This document shows positions 16,060-26,258 of a DNA stretch of 64,000 nucleotides, in pieces (the stretch's first letter is position 1; every line of letters starts with the position of its first letter). A model generated the notes under the pieces. It saw nothing but the letters and a program-made list of their open reading frames with translations. It was not told the DNA's origin and ran no database searches. Source of the stretch: Streptococcus sp. 2342 (lineage in GTDB: Bacteria > Bacillota > Bacilli > Lactobacillales > Streptococcaceae); the NCBI RefSeq assembly GCF_013276795.1, contig NZ_VMLR01000003.1, forward strand, positions 310,001 through 374,000, read 5' to 3'. Made by a program: the position numbers and the translations under genes.

Positions 16060-17760
16060 ATGGAGAAAATCAGTTTAGAATCTCCTAAGACGGGGTCGGA
16101 CCTAGTTTTGGAAACACTTCGTGATTTAGGAATTGATACCATCTTTGGTTATCCTGGTGGTGCGGTCTTGCCTTTTTATGATGCGATATATAATTTTAAA
16201 GGCATTCGCCACATTCTAGGGCGCCATGAGCAAGGTTGTTTGCATGAAGCTGAAGGTTATGCCAAATCAACTGGAAAGTTGGGTGTTGCCGTCGTCACTA
16301 GTGGACCAGGAGCAACAAATGCCATTACAGGGATTGCAGATGCCATGAGCGATAGCGTTCCCCTTTTGGTCTTTACAGGTCAGGTGGCGCGAGCAGGGAT
16401 TGGGAAGGATGCCTTTCAGGAGGCAGATATCGTGGGAATTACCATGCCAATCACTAAGTACAATTACCAAGTTCGTGAGACGGCTGATATTCCGCGTATC
16501 ATTACGGAAGCTGTCCATATTGCAACTACAGGTCGACCAGGGCCAGTTGTCATTGACCTGCCTAAAGATGTATCTGCTTTAGAAACAGACTTCATCTATT
16601 CACCAGAAGTGAACCTACCAAGCTATCAGCCAACTCTTGAGCCAAATGATATGCAAATCAAGAAAATCTTGAAGCAATTATCCAAGGCTAAAAAGCCAGT
16701 CTTGTTAGCTGGTGGTGGGATTAGTTATGCTGAAGCGGCCGCAGAATTAAATGAATTTGCAGAACGCTATCAAATTCCAGTGGTAACCAGTCTCTTAGGG
16801 CAAGGTACGATTGCAACGAGTCACCCACTCTTCCTTGGAATGGGAGGCATGCACGGGTCATTCGCAGCTAATATTGCCATGACGGAAGCGGACTTTATGA
16901 TTAGTATTGGTTGTCGTTTCGATGACCGTTTGACAGGAAATCCAAAGACTTTTGCTAAGAATGCTAAGGTTGCCCACATTGATATTGACCCAGCCGAGAT
17001 TGGCAAGATTATCAGTGCAGATATTCCTGTTGTTGGAGATGCTAAGAAGGCCTTGCAAATGTTGCTGGCCGAACCAACAGTTCATAATAATACTGAGAAA
17101 TGGATTGAGAAAGTCACTAAAGACAAGAACCGTGTTCGTTCTTATGATAAGAAAGAGCGTGTGGTTCAACCGCAAGCAGTTATTGAACGAATTGGTGAGT
17201 TGACTAATGGAGATGCCATTGTGGTAACAGACGTTGGTCAACACCAAATGTGGACAGCTCAGTATTATCCCTACCAAAATGAACGTCAGTTAGTGACTTC
17301 AGGTGGTTTGGGAACGATGGGATTTGGAATTCCAGCAGCAATCGGTGCTAAAATTGCTAACCCAGATAAGGAAGTAGTCTTGTTTGTTGGGGATGGTGGT
17401 TTCCAAATGACCAACCAGGAATTGGCTATTTTGAACATTTATAAGGTGCCAATCAAGGTGGTTATGCTGAACAACCACTCACTTGGAATGGTTCGCCAAT
17501 GGCAGGAATCCTTCTATGAAGGTAGAACATCTGAGTCAGTCTTTGATACTCTTCCCGATTTCCAATTGATGGCACAAGCTTACGGTATTAAAAACTATAA
17601 ATTTGACAATCCTGAGACCTTGGCTCAAGACCTTGAAGTCATCACTGAGAATGTTCCTATGCTAATCGAGGTAGATATTTCTCGTAAGGAACAGGTGTTA
17701 CCAATGGTACCAGCTGGTAAGAGTAATCATGAGATGTTGGGGGTGAAGTTCCATGCGTAG
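16060..17760 (+). CDS. ilvB: Acetolactate synthase large subunit
   Basis: 566 residues. It condenses pyruvate (or pyruvate with 2-oxobutyrate) in the first common step of valine, leucine and isoleucine synthesis. Visible motifs are the substrate/cofactor start FGYPGGAVLPFYD, the glutamate-bearing RHEQGCLHEAEGYA, the central domain VLLAGGGI, and the thiamine diphosphate motif GDGGFQMTNQELAIL with the downstream NN. Length and order of the three TPP-enzyme domains are normal. The ATG at 16060 follows AGGGG. It overlaps ilvN by 8 bases, so subunits are made together. Confidence 0.97.
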   Translation: MEKISLESPKTGSDLVLETLRDLGIDTIFGYPGGAVLPFYDAIYNFKGIRHILGRHEQGCLHEAEGYAKSTGKLGVAVVTSGPGATNAITGIADAMSDSVPLLVFTGQVARAGIGKDAFQEADIVGITMPITKYNYQVRETADIPRIITEAVHIATTGRPGPVVIDLPKDVSALETDFIYSPEVNLPSYQPTLEPNDMQIKKILKQLSKAKKPVLLAGGGISYAEAAAELNEFAERYQIPVVTSLLGQGTIATSHPLFLGMGGMHGSFAANIAMTEADFMISIGCRFDDRLTGNPKTFAKNAKVAHIDIDPAEIGKIISADIPVVGDAKKALQMLLAEPTVHNNTEKWIEKVTKDKNRVRSYDKKERVVQPQAVIERIGELTNGDAIVVTDVGQHQMWTAQYYPYQNERQLVTSGGLGTMGFGIPAAIGAKIANPDKEVVLFVGDGGFQMTNQELAILNIYKVPIKVVMLNNHSLGMVRQWQESFYEGRTSESVFDTLPDFQLMAQAYGIKNYKFDNPETLAQDLEVITENVPMLIEVDISRKEQVLPMVPAGKSNHEMLGVKFHA

Positions 17761-18229
17761 AATGTTAACAGCAAAACTACAAAATCGTTCAGGAGTCCTC
17801 AATCGCTTTACCGGTGTCCTGTCTCGCCGTCAGGTTAATATCGAAAGTATCTCTGTTGGAGCAACAGAAGATCCGAATGTATCGCGTATCACCATTATTA
17901 TTGATGTTGCTTCACATGATGAAGTGGAGCAAATCATCAAGCAACTCAATCGTCAGATTGATGTGATTCGCATTCGTGATATTACGGATAAACCACACTT
18001 GGAGCGCGAGGTGATTTTGGTGAAGATGTCAGCGCCAGCTGAGAAGCGTGCTGAGATTCTAGCGATTATTCAACCTTTCCGTGCAACAGTGGTAGACGTA
18101 GCACCAAGCTCGATTACCATTCAGATGACAGGAAATGCTGAAAAGAGTGAAGCTCTATTGCGAGTCATTCGACCATACGGTATTCGCAATATTGCTCGAA
18201 CGGGTGCAACTGGATTTACCCGTGATTAA
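17753..18229 (+). CDS. ilvN: Acetolactate synthase small (regulatory) subunit
   Basis: 158 residues: an N-terminal ACT domain (LQNRSGVLNRFTGVLSRRQVNIESISVG) and the C-terminal ALS-small domain ending IRNIARTGATGFTRD. It binds the catalytic subunit and confers valine feedback inhibition. The start lies inside the 3' end of ilvB (overlap 8 bases). A BOX element begins immediately after its stop codon, separating it from ilvC. Confidence 0.96.
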   Translation: MRRMLTAKLQNRSGVLNRFTGVLSRRQVNIESISVGATEDPNVSRITIIIDVASHDEVEQIIKQLNRQIDVIRIRDITDKPHLEREVILVKMSAPAEKRAEILAIIQPFRATVVDVAPSSITIQMTGNAEKSEALLRVIRPYGIRNIARTGATGFTRD

Positions 18230-18333
18230 CACTCTTCGAAAATCTCTTCAAATCACGTCAGCTTTGCCTTGCCGTACTCAAGTACAGCCTGCGGCTAGCT
18301 TCCTAATTTGCTCTTTGATTTTCATTGAGTATA
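18230..18333 (+). repeat. BOX element, boxA-boxC type
   Basis: The boxA half (ACTCTTCGAAAATCTCTTCA, then GTCAGC and GCCTTGCCGTA) is followed directly by boxC (CTGCGGCTAGCTTCC, then GCTCTTTGATTTTCATTGAG). No boxB copies lie between. It fills the gap between ilvN and ilvC and starts at the base after the ilvN stop. It can fold into a long hairpin in the operon mRNA. Confidence 0.85.
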
Positions 18334-18364
18334 AAAATATTTTAAATTTGTTAAACCAGCCTAA

Positions 18365-19420
<1,056 letters not shown>

Positions 19421-19440
19421 TTGATAGAAATTAAGGTGAA

Positions 19441-19468
19441 GGCGAGTTGGGGGACTAACTCGCTTTTA
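19441..19468 (+). terminator. Terminator after ilvC
   Basis: GCGAGTT and AACTCGC pair around an eight-base loop, followed by TTTT. Termination may be partial, since ilvA follows with no strong promoter visible. Confidence 0.85.
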
Positions 19469-19534
19469 TAATCAATTCATCTCACTTTTAAGGGGATGGA
19501 TTGCGATAAGTATGAAATAGTCTAGGAGAAAAAG

Positions 19535-20785
19535 ATGTTAAGTTCAAAAGATATAATCAAGGCTCACAAGGTCTTGAATGGTGTGGTTGTGAATACCCCA
19601 CTGGATTACGACCATTATTTATCGGAGAAGTATGGTGCTAAGATTTATTTGAAAAAGGAAAATGCCCAACGTGTTCGTTCTTTTAAAATTCGTGGTGCCT
19701 ATTATGCTATTTCTCAGCTCAGCAAGGAAGAGCGTGAGCGTGGGGTAGTCTGTGCCTCTGCGGGAAATCATGCGCAGGGAGTAGCCTATACCTGTAATGA
19801 AATGAAAATTCCTGCTACTATTTTTATGCCCATTACTACTCCGCAACAAAAGATTGGTCAAGTTCGCTTTTTTGGTGGGGATTTCGTAACCATTAAACTA
19901 GTTGGAGATACCTTTGATGCCTCAGCTAAAGCAGCTCAAGAATTTACAGTCTCTGAAAATCGTACCTTTATTGATCCCTTTGATGATGCTCATGTCCAAG
20001 CAGGTCAAGGAACAGTTGCTTATGAGATTTTAGAAGAAGCTCGAAAAGAATCGATTGATTTTGATGCTGTCTTGGTTCCTGTTGGTGGTGGCGGTCTCAT
20101 TGCTGGGGTTTCTACCTATATCAAGGAAACAAGTCCAGAGATTGAAGTCATTGGGGTAGAGGCGAATGGAGCGCGTTCTATGAAGGCTGCTTTTGAGGCT
20201 GGAGGTCCAGTCAAACTCAAGGAAATTGATAAATTTGCGGATGGGATTGCTGTGCAAAAGGTAGGACAGTTGACCTATGAGGCAACTCGTCAACATGTTC
20301 AAACTTTGGTAGGTGTCGATGAGGGATTGATTTCTGAAACCTTGATTGACCTCTACTCTAAGCAAGGGATTGTTGCAGAACCTGCTGGAGCAGCTAGTAT
20401 CGCATCTCTAGAGGTTTTGGCTGAATATATCAAAGGGAAAACCATTTGTTGTATCATTTCTGGAGGAAATAATGATATCAACCGTATGCCAGAAATGGAA
20501 GAACGTGCCTTGATTTATGATGGCATCAAGCATTACTTTGTGGTCAATTTTCCACAGCGTCCAGGTGCTCTGCGTGAGTTTGTAAATGATATCCTGGGGC
20601 CAAATGATGATATCACACGTTTTGAGTATATCAAACGAGCTAGCAAGGGAACAGGCCCAGTCTTAATTGGGATCGCTTTAGCAGATAAGCATGATTATGC
20701 AGGTTTGATCCGTAGAATGGAAGGTTTTGATCCGGCTTATATTAACTTAAATGGGAATGAAACGCTTTATAATATGCTTGTCTGA
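19535..20785 (+). CDS. ilvA: Threonine dehydratase, biosynthetic, short form
   Basis: 416 residues. The PLP lysine lies in VRSFKIRGAY (about residue 52), the phosphate-binding loop is PVGGGGLIAG, and CASAGNHAQGVA is the substrate loop. Only one ACT-like regulatory domain follows (AA about 330-416, FPQRPGALREFV), so this is the shorter Gram-positive type. It deaminates threonine to 2-oxobutyrate, the isoleucine precursor used by IlvBN. AGGAGA precedes the ATG. It ends the ilv cluster. Confidence 0.95.
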   Translation: MLSSKDIIKAHKVLNGVVVNTPLDYDHYLSEKYGAKIYLKKENAQRVRSFKIRGAYYAISQLSKEERERGVVCASAGNHAQGVAYTCNEMKIPATIFMPITTPQQKIGQVRFFGGDFVTIKLVGDTFDASAKAAQEFTVSENRTFIDPFDDAHVQAGQGTVAYEILEEARKESIDFDAVLVPVGGGGLIAGVSTYIKETSPEIEVIGVEANGARSMKAAFEAGGPVKLKEIDKFADGIAVQKVGQLTYEATRQHVQTLVGVDEGLISETLIDLYSKQGIVAEPAGAASIASLEVLAEYIKGKTICCIISGGNNDINRMPEMEERALIYDGIKHYFVVNFPQRPGALREFVNDILGPNDDITRFEYIKRASKGTGPVLIGIALADKHDYAGLIRRMEGFDPAYINLNGNETLYNMLV

Positions 20786-20811
20786 GGACTAATAAAAAAA
20801 TATCATATTAT

Positions 20812-20840
20812 TTGCACAACTGATGTATAGGTGCTATAAT
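20812..20840 (+). promoter_or_regulatory. Strong promoter in front of a short transcript
   Basis: TTGCAC (20812-20817), 17 bases and TATAAT (20835-20840). It drives no gene of normal size; only short reading frames follow. Confidence 0.75.
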
Positions 20841-20886
20841 GAAGATGAAGAAAGGGGGCGATTCCTATGGTTTTAGGAAGCTTATC

Positions 20887-20955
20887 GTGCAATTCTTACT
20901 TCTGTTCATTATAGCATTTATGATGTTTGGCTCAGATTTCCATCCTTCATTTTGA
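20887..20955 (+). CDS. Candidate small hydrophobic peptide
   Basis: A 22-residue frame starts with GTG after AGGAAG and reads QFLLLFIIAFMMFGSDFHPSF, one membrane-spanning segment with a polar tail. The same frame is open back to an ATG at 20845 (38 residues), but that ATG lies at the probable transcription start and lacks a ribosome site. A second frame, ATG 20867 behind AAAGGGGG, gives only 15 residues and overlaps this one, so coupling is possible. Size, hydrophobicity and a strong dedicated promoter resemble type I toxin or membrane-peptide genes, but there is no match to Fst and no antisense promoter was found. Confidence 0.35.
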   Translation: MQFLLLFIIAFMMFGSDFHPSF

Positions 20956-21253
20956 TTTCCCGTCTATTTTGAAAAGTAAACTCACACGGTCTTTAAGATG
21001 TGATTTGATTTCTTTTTATTGACAAATATACCATATTAAAAGGATATATAAGTAATTGACTGAGCTTATCTGTCTTGTTATCTTTATTAAGGATGGTTTA
21101 GAGAATCAGGTGTTTGGTTTTAAGTTAGCACCTCAATATCCAAATGCGTGATGAGTTTGAATAATATAAGGAATAGCTATCTATCAGATGATTTATTGAG
21201 GAAGAAAGATAGGAGTTCTTGAGCTAGTGAAGGCTTTGATTTCTAAGGGTTAG

Positions 21254-21436
21254 GGCTGTCATCTTCAGTTCTTAAATCGAAGAAATAAGCTATCTTACGG
21301 AAATAGGGAAGCATTTTTTAAAAGCTTGAATAATTTTGTACCTCAAGAGGGTAATAATACAATATTTTTATTAGCAAATATTTATGGTGTAGAGGTTAGC
21401 AAAACCTATATATTATCGGCTTTAAAAAGGAAGTAA
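21254..21436 (+). pseudogene. Decayed reading frame of unknown origin
   Basis: After a stop at 21251 the frame stays open for 60 residues and ends SKTYILSALKRK. It has no start codon or ribosome site, and the frame just upstream of that stop is also protein-like (LVKALISKG), so an older gene appears broken by stops. The parent gene was not recognised. The surrounding 20956-21480 holds no other supported feature. Confidence 0.4.
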
Positions 21437-21480
21437 GAAAATTCTGAACTAATTATTTTCGTTGAATATATGTTTTTTTA

Positions 21481-21509
21481 TTGACAAAAGTAGTAAAAAC
21501 GTATACAAT
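21481..21509 (+). promoter_or_regulatory. Promoter of the small DNA-binding-like gene
   Basis: TTGACA (21481-21486), 17 bases and TACAAT (21504-21509). Confidence 0.8.
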
Positions 21510-21542
21510 TAAATATTATAAAGAAGAAAATAGGAGAAAAAC

Positions 21543-21758
21543 ATGGCTAAGTCAAACTTTGAAAAAGTAGAATCAGTTGTTGGCTGGGTTCGTGATAAGA
21601 AAATCACAGGCTACCGTATCTCTAAAGAAACGAATGCGCGTGAAATGTCTATCATTGCTCTGGCGCAGGGTCGTGCAAAAGTAAAGAATATTTCATTTGA
21701 AACAGCCCTAGGCTTAATTGATTTCTATGAAAAAAATCATGAAAAATTTGAAGATTAA
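21543..21758 (+). CDS. Small helix-turn-helix-like protein
   Basis: 71 residues, basic start and acidic tail. WVRDKKITGYRISKETNAREMSIIALAQGRAKVKNISFETALGL resembles a Cro/C1-type helix-turn-helix (R-I-S-K-E-T in place of I-A-x-x-x-G-V, then a second helix). It has its own strong promoter, AGGAGA before the ATG and its own terminator. Such small proteins are common between ilvA and the glutamine transporter in pneumococcus. DNA binding is likely but not certain; target unknown. Confidence 0.8.
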   Translation: MAKSNFEKVESVVGWVRDKKITGYRISKETNAREMSIIALAQGRAKVKNISFETALGLIDFYEKNHEKFED

Positions 21759-21770
21759 TCTTTGGATACC

Positions 21771-21818
21771 GGCGGATTCTTGACCCTCAAGTAGTAGAGA
21801 TAGAGAATCTGCCTTTTC
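21771..21818 (+). terminator. Terminator of the small helix-turn-helix gene
   Basis: GGCGGATTCT pairs with AGAATCTGCC (one G-U) across a 23-base loop, followed by TTTT. Confidence 0.75.
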
Positions 21819-21830
21819 GTTTTGAACAGC

Positions 21831-21862
21831 AAAAAGACTGCACGGTTGATGCAGCCTTTTCT
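21831..21862 (-). terminator. Terminator of the glutamine-type ABC operon
   Basis: Read on the minus strand, GGCTGCA and TGCAGTC pair and are followed by a T run. It lies just after the ATPase gene end at 21865. Confidence 0.8.
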
Positions 21863-21864
21863 TT

Positions 21865-22605
21865 TTATTTGAGATAGCGTTGAAGGAACTCTTTTGTACG
21901 GTCTTCTTTAGGATTGGTGAAGAGGTCTTCTGGTTTACCTTCTTCAGCAATCACACCTTTATCCATAAAGATAACACGGTGAGAGACATCACGAGCGAAT
22001 TCCATTTCATGGGTTACGACAATCATGGTCAAGCCTTCCTGAGCTAGGTCCTGCATGATTTTGAGGACTTCTCCAACCATTTCTGGATCGAGAGCTGATG
22101 TTGGTTCATCAAAGAGAATAGCGTCCGGATTCATGGAGAGGGCACGAGCGATGGCCACACGTTGTTTTTGACCACCTGAGAGTTGTTTTGGTTTGGCTTG
22201 CCAGTAGCGTTCTCCCATGCCGACTTTTTCCAAGTTTTCTTTGGCAATCTTTTCAGCTTCTGTGCGTTCGCGTTTAAGGACAGTTGTCTGAGCGACGATT
22301 GTGTTTTCAAGAACGTTGAGATTTTCAAAGAGGTTAAAGGATTGGAACACCATCCCCAACTTTTCACGGTATTGCGTGAGGTCATAGCCTTTTTCGAGGA
22401 CGTTTTGTCCATGATAAAGGATTTGTCCATCAGTTGGTGTTTCAAGTAGGTTAATGGAGCGTAGGAAGGTCGATTTCCCGCTTCCAGAGCTTCCGATGAT
22501 AGAGATAACTTCTCCCTTGTGGACAGTGAGAGAAATGTCTTTTAGCACTTCGTTTTGTCCATAGGATTTTTTGAGGTGTTTAATTTCAAGGATTGCTTGG
22601 GTCAT
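21865..22605 (-). CDS. glnQ: Polar amino acid ABC transporter ATPase (GlnQ type)
   Basis: 246 residues. Walker A is GSSGSGKST, signature [15 protein letters not shown], Walker [14 protein letters not shown] and switch VTHEMEFA; this last form (HEMxFA) is typical of polar amino acid importers. It powers the permease encoded just upstream in the operon, whose stop overlaps this ATG by one base. Substrate most likely glutamine or glutamate, by family. The gene symbol is given by family only, since pneumococci carry several glnQ-like genes. Confidence 0.93.
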   Translation of the reverse strand: MTQAILEIKHLKKSYGQNEVLKDISLTVHKGEVISIIGSSGSGKSTFLRSINLLETPTDGQILYHGQNVLEKGYDLTQYREKLGMVFQSFNLFENLNVLENTIVAQTTVLKRERTEAEKIAKENLEKVGMGERYWQAKPKQLSGGQKQRVAIARALSMNPDAILFDEPTSALDPEMVGEVLKIMQDLAQEGLTMIVVTHEMEFARDVSHRVIFMDKGVIAEEGKPEDLFTNPKEDRTKEFLQRYLK

Positions 22606-24170
22606 TATTTCAAATCCTCCGTTTGCATTTGGTTAGCACCTGTCGTATAGGTATCCATGTCCATTCGGCGTTCGATGAAGCGTAGGATACGTGTTACGGT
22701 GAAGGTGAGGACAAAGTAAATCACGGCGATGATTGTAAATGTCTGGAAGTATTGATAGGTTTGCGTTGCCACGGTATTTCCTGAGAAATAAAGTTCGACA
22801 ACAGAGATAACGTTCAATACAGATGTATCTTTGATATTGATGACAAATTCATTACCAGTTGCTGGTAGGATATTGCGGACAACCTGAGGTAGGACAATCT
22901 TACGCATGGTTTGGTTATGAGTCATACCAAGAGCAGTCGCAGCTTCAAATTGTCCCTTGTCAACTGCTAGGATACCACCGCGGACGATTTCAGTCATGTA
23001 GGCACCGGTGTTGATCGAAACGATGAAGATAGCAGCTAGTGTACGGTCAAGGTTGATTCCGAAAGCTTGGGCAGTTCCATAGTAGATAACCATCGATTGA
23101 ACGATCATTGGCGTACCACGGAAAATTTCAATGTAGACATTGAGGATCCAGCCGACTAGTTTTTGTAGGCCATAAATGGCTTTATTTTCAGAGAGAGGAG
23201 CAGTACGGAAGACACCAATGGCAAGTCCAATAATGAGACCTGTGATGGTTCCGACAATAGAGATTAAAAGAGTGATACCAGCACCACGCAAGAGTTGTTG
23301 CCAGTTTTCAGAAAGAATTTTAGTGACTTGGCTAAAGAAACTACTGCTAGTCTCTTCAGTTGTTGTAGCTTCGGCAGGTTGTTCCTTGATCATACGATCC
23401 ATCAAGGCAACTTGATCGTCCTTTGAAATGGTTTCAATGCTGGCATTGATTTGGCTAATACGATTGTCATCTTTACGAAGTCCAATGGCGATAGCTGTAT
23501 CTTCTTCCCCAGTTTTGAAACCTGGTTCTACTTGGACCATCTTGAACTTAGAGTTCGCAGCTTCAGCAGTCAGAGCTTCTGGGCGTTCAGAAACATAGGC
23601 ATCGATGACACCAGCCTCAAGAGCTTGGCGCATTTGAGCGAAGTCTCCCATGGCTGTTTCTTTTTTAGCACCTGGGATTTGTGCAATCAAGTCATAAAGG
23701 TAGACACCTTGTTGAGAAGTGATTTTCGCACCATTAAAGTCATCTAAAGATTTAGCATTTGCGTAGGCAGAATCTTTTTTGACTAGTAGAACTGGTTCGC
23801 TAGTGTAGTAACTGCTTGAAAAGGCAATTTCTTGTTTGCGTTCGGCAGTTGGACTCATACCTGCGATAATCATGTCAATCTTACCAGAAGTAAGGGCAGG
23901 AACTAGACCTTCCCACTTGGTTTTAACAACCAAAGGTTCTTTGCCTAAGTCCTTAGCGATTTTCTTGGCAATTTGGACATCGTATCCGTTAGCATACTGG
24001 TTAGTCCCATCGATTTTGACAGCCCCATTGCTATCATCGTCCTGGGTCCAGTTAAAGGGAGCATATGCTGCTTCCATTCCGATGCGTAAATATTCATCGG
24101 CTTGGGCAACATTGACAAGTCCTAGCATCAGCAAGAGACTTGTGAAAATAGATAAGTATATTTTTCTCAT
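22605..24170 (-). CDS. Glutamine-type ABC binding protein-permease fusion
   Basis: 521 residues: signal peptide ([24 protein letters not shown]), a type 3 solute-binding domain ([15 protein letters not shown] at the start, residues about 25-265), a linker rich in Glu/Thr, and a permease domain with several membrane helices and the EAA-like loop [22 protein letters not shown]. This is the GlnPH form in which binding protein and permease are one chain. Translation is coupled to the ATPase gene. The promoter is at 24213-24241. Glutamine or glutamate uptake is inferred from family. Confidence 0.94.
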   Translation of the reverse strand: MRKIYLSIFTSLLLMLGLVNVAQADEYLRIGMEAAYAPFNWTQDDDSNGAVKIDGTNQYANGYDVQIAKKIAKDLGKEPLVVKTKWEGLVPALTSGKIDMIIAGMSPTAERKQEIAFSSSYYTSEPVLLVKKDSAYANAKSLDDFNGAKITSQQGVYLYDLIAQIPGAKKETAMGDFAQMRQALEAGVIDAYVSERPEALTAEAANSKFKMVQVEPGFKTGEEDTAIAIGLRKDDNRISQINASIETISKDDQVALMDRMIKEQPAEATTTEETSSSFFSQVTKILSENWQQLLRGAGITLLISIVGTITGLIIGLAIGVFRTAPLSENKAIYGLQKLVGWILNVYIEIFRGTPMIVQSMVIYYGTAQAFGINLDRTLAAIFIVSINTGAYMTEIVRGGILAVDKGQFEAATALGMTHNQTMRKIVLPQVVRNILPATGNEFVINIKDTSVLNVISVVELYFSGNTVATQTYQYFQTFTIIAVIYFVLTFTVTRILRFIERRMDMDTYTTGANQMQTEDLK

Positions 24171-24212
24171 GATTTCTCCTATTTCTAATCTATTAAAAAA
24201 TAACTGTCTCCT

Positions 24213-24278
24213 ATTTTATCGAAAAAAACTCTATTTTTCAATATAGGTAAGCCCTTACTTGAGAAAAAATGATATAAT
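24213..24278. promoter_or_regulatory. Divergent promoters between ABC operon and DUF2207 gene
   Basis: Minus strand: TTGAAA (24241-24236), 17 bases, TAAAAT (24218-24213) for the ABC operon. Plus strand: extended -10 TGATATAAT (24270-24278) for the DUF2207 gene, with no clear -35. Confidence 0.75.
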
Positions 24279-24308
24279 GATAGCAAAGATAAAAAAGGGG
24301 CTTAGTTG

Positions 24309-26198
24309 ATGAAAAAAACTTTTTTCTTACTGATGTTTGGCTTGTTTTGCCTTCTGCCATTTTCTGTTTTCGCCATTGATTTCAAGATAAACTCTTATCA
24401 AGGGGATTTGTATATTCATGCAGATAATACGGCAGAATTTAGACAGAAGATAGTTTATCAGTTTGAGGAGGACTTTAAGGGGCAAATCGTGGGACTGGGA
24501 CGTGCTGGCAAGATGCCTAGTGGATTTGACATTGACCCTCATCCAAAGGTTCAGGCATCGAAAAATGGTGCTGAACTAGCAGACGTTACTAGCGAAGTGA
24601 TAGAAGGCGCAGATGGTTATACTGTTAAAGTTTATAATCCAGGTCAGGAGGGTGACACAGTTGAAGTTGACCTTGTCTGGAATTTAAAGAACTTGCTTTT
24701 TCTTTATGAAGATATCGCTGAATTAAATTGGCAACCTTTAACAGACAGTTCAGGGGCTATTGGAAAGTTTGAATTTCATGTAAGGGGAGAAAAGGAGGCT
24801 GAAAAACTCTACTTCCATACAGGGAAACTCTTTAAAGAAGGAACGATTGAAAAGAGTAACCTTGATTATACTATTCGTTTAGATAATCTTCCGTCTAAGC
24901 GTGGAGTTGAATTGCATGCCTATTGGCCTCGAACTGATTTTGCTAGCGCTACGGATCAGGGCTTGAAAGGAAATCGTTTAGAAGAGTTTAATAAGATAGA
25001 AGACTCGATTGTTAGAGAAAAAGATCAGAGTATGCAGCTCGTCACTTGGGTGTTTCCTTTGATACTTTCCATTTCCTTGTTATTGAGTGTCTGCTTCTAT
25101 TTTATTTATAGAAGAAAGACCACTCCTTCAGTCAAATATGCCAAAAATCATCGTCTCTATGAGCCACCAATGGAATTAGAACCAATGGTTTTATCGGAGG
25201 CTATTTACTCGACCTCCTTGGAGGAAGTGAGTCCCTTAGTCAAGGGGGCTGGCAAATTTACCTTTGACCAACTTATTCAAGCTACCTTGCTAGATGTGAT
25301 AGACCGTGGGAATGTTTCTATTATTTCAGAAGGAGATGCAGTTGGCTTGAGACTGGTGAAAGAAGATGGCTTGTCAAGTTTTGAGATAGACTGTCTAAAT
25401 CTGGCCTTTTCAGGCAAAAAAGAAGCAACTCTTTCCAATTTGTTTGCGGATTACAAGGTATCTGATAGTCTTTATCGTAGAGCAAAAGCCTCTGATGAAA
25501 AACGGATTCAAGCAAAGGGGCTTCAACTCAAATCTTCTTTTGAAGAAGTATTGAACCAGATGCAAGAAGGAGTGAGAAAACGAGTTTCCTTCTGGGGGCT
25601 CCCAGATTATTATCGTCCTTTAACTGGTGGGGAAAAGGCCTTGCAAGTGGGTATGGGACTCTCTACTATCTTGCCTTTATTTATCGGATTTGGTTTGTTC
25701 TTGTACAGTTTGGATGTTTATGGCTATCTTTACCTCCCCTTGCCAATACTTGGTTTTCTAGGTTTGGTTTTGGCTGTTTTCTATTATTGGAAGCTTCGTC
25801 TAGATAATCGTGATGGTGTCCTAAATGAAGCAGGGGCAGAAGTCTACTATCTCTGGACCAGTTTTGAAAATATGTTGCGTGAGATTGCACGATTGGATCA
25901 GGCTGAATTGGAAAGTATTGTGGTCTGGAATCGCCTCTTGGTCTATGCGACTTTATTTGGCTATGCGGACAAGGTCAGCCATTTGATGAAGGTTCATCAT
26001 ATCCAAGTGGAAAATCCAGATATCAACCTCTATGTAGCTTATGGTTGGCATAGTATGTTTTATCATTCAAGTGCGCAAATGAGCCATTATGCCAGCGTCG
26101 CAAACACAGCAAGTACCTATTCCGTATCTTCTGGAAGTGGAAGTTCTGGCGGTGGCTTCTCTGGAGGAGGAGGCGGTGGCAGTATCGGTGCCTTTTAA
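24309..26198 (+). CDS. DUF2207 membrane protein
   Basis: 629 residues from ATG 24309, behind AAGGGG. It has a signal peptide (MKKTFFLLMFGLFCLLPFSVFA), a long extracellular beta-rich DUF2207 domain beginning IDFKINSYQGDLYIHADNTAEF, a first membrane helix near residues 245-265, a cytosolic region, two further helices near 455-500, and a low-complexity Gly/Ser tail (SGSGSSGGGFSGGGGGG). The family is widespread in Firmicutes and its function is unknown. The Gly-rich tail is typical of it. It has its own promoter and lies directly upstream of uppP. Confidence 0.9.
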   Translation: MKKTFFLLMFGLFCLLPFSVFAIDFKINSYQGDLYIHADNTAEFRQKIVYQFEEDFKGQIVGLGRAGKMPSGFDIDPHPKVQASKNGAELADVTSEVIEGADGYTVKVYNPGQEGDTVEVDLVWNLKNLLFLYEDIAELNWQPLTDSSGAIGKFEFHVRGEKEAEKLYFHTGKLFKEGTIEKSNLDYTIRLDNLPSKRGVELHAYWPRTDFASATDQGLKGNRLEEFNKIEDSIVREKDQSMQLVTWVFPLILSISLLLSVCFYFIYRRKTTPSVKYAKNHRLYEPPMELEPMVLSEAIYSTSLEEVSPLVKGAGKFTFDQLIQATLLDVIDRGNVSIISEGDAVGLRLVKEDGLSSFEIDCLNLAFSGKKEATLSNLFADYKVSDSLYRRAKASDEKRIQAKGLQLKSSFEEVLNQMQEGVRKRVSFWGLPDYYRPLTGGEKALQVGMGLSTILPLFIGFGLFLYSLDVYGYLYLPLPILGFLGLVLAVFYYWKLRLDNRDGVLNEAGAEVYYLWTSFENMLREIARLDQAELESIVVWNRLLVYATLFGYADKVSHLMKVHHIQVENPDINLYVAYGWHSMFYHSSAQMSHYASVANTASTYSVSSGSGSSGGGFSGGGGGGSIGAF

Positions 26199-26225
26199 AG
26201 AGAACTGCCATATACTGAAAAAGTA

Positions 26226-26234
26226 TGCTATAAT
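26226..26234 (+). promoter_or_regulatory. Extended -10 promoter of uppP
   Basis: TGCTATAAT (26226-26234) lies 25 bases before the start codon; no clear -35. Confidence 0.65.
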
Positions 26235-26258
26235 GGAAGATAGAAAAAGGAGTAATCT

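Noticed and set aside
18230..18333. RUP element
   Set aside because: The modules match boxA and boxC rather than RUP; RUP assignment was first considered because both have insertion-derived ends.
20839..20955. Type I toxin of the Fst family
   Set aside because: The hydrophobic peptide has no Fst-type motif and no antisense RNA promoter was found.
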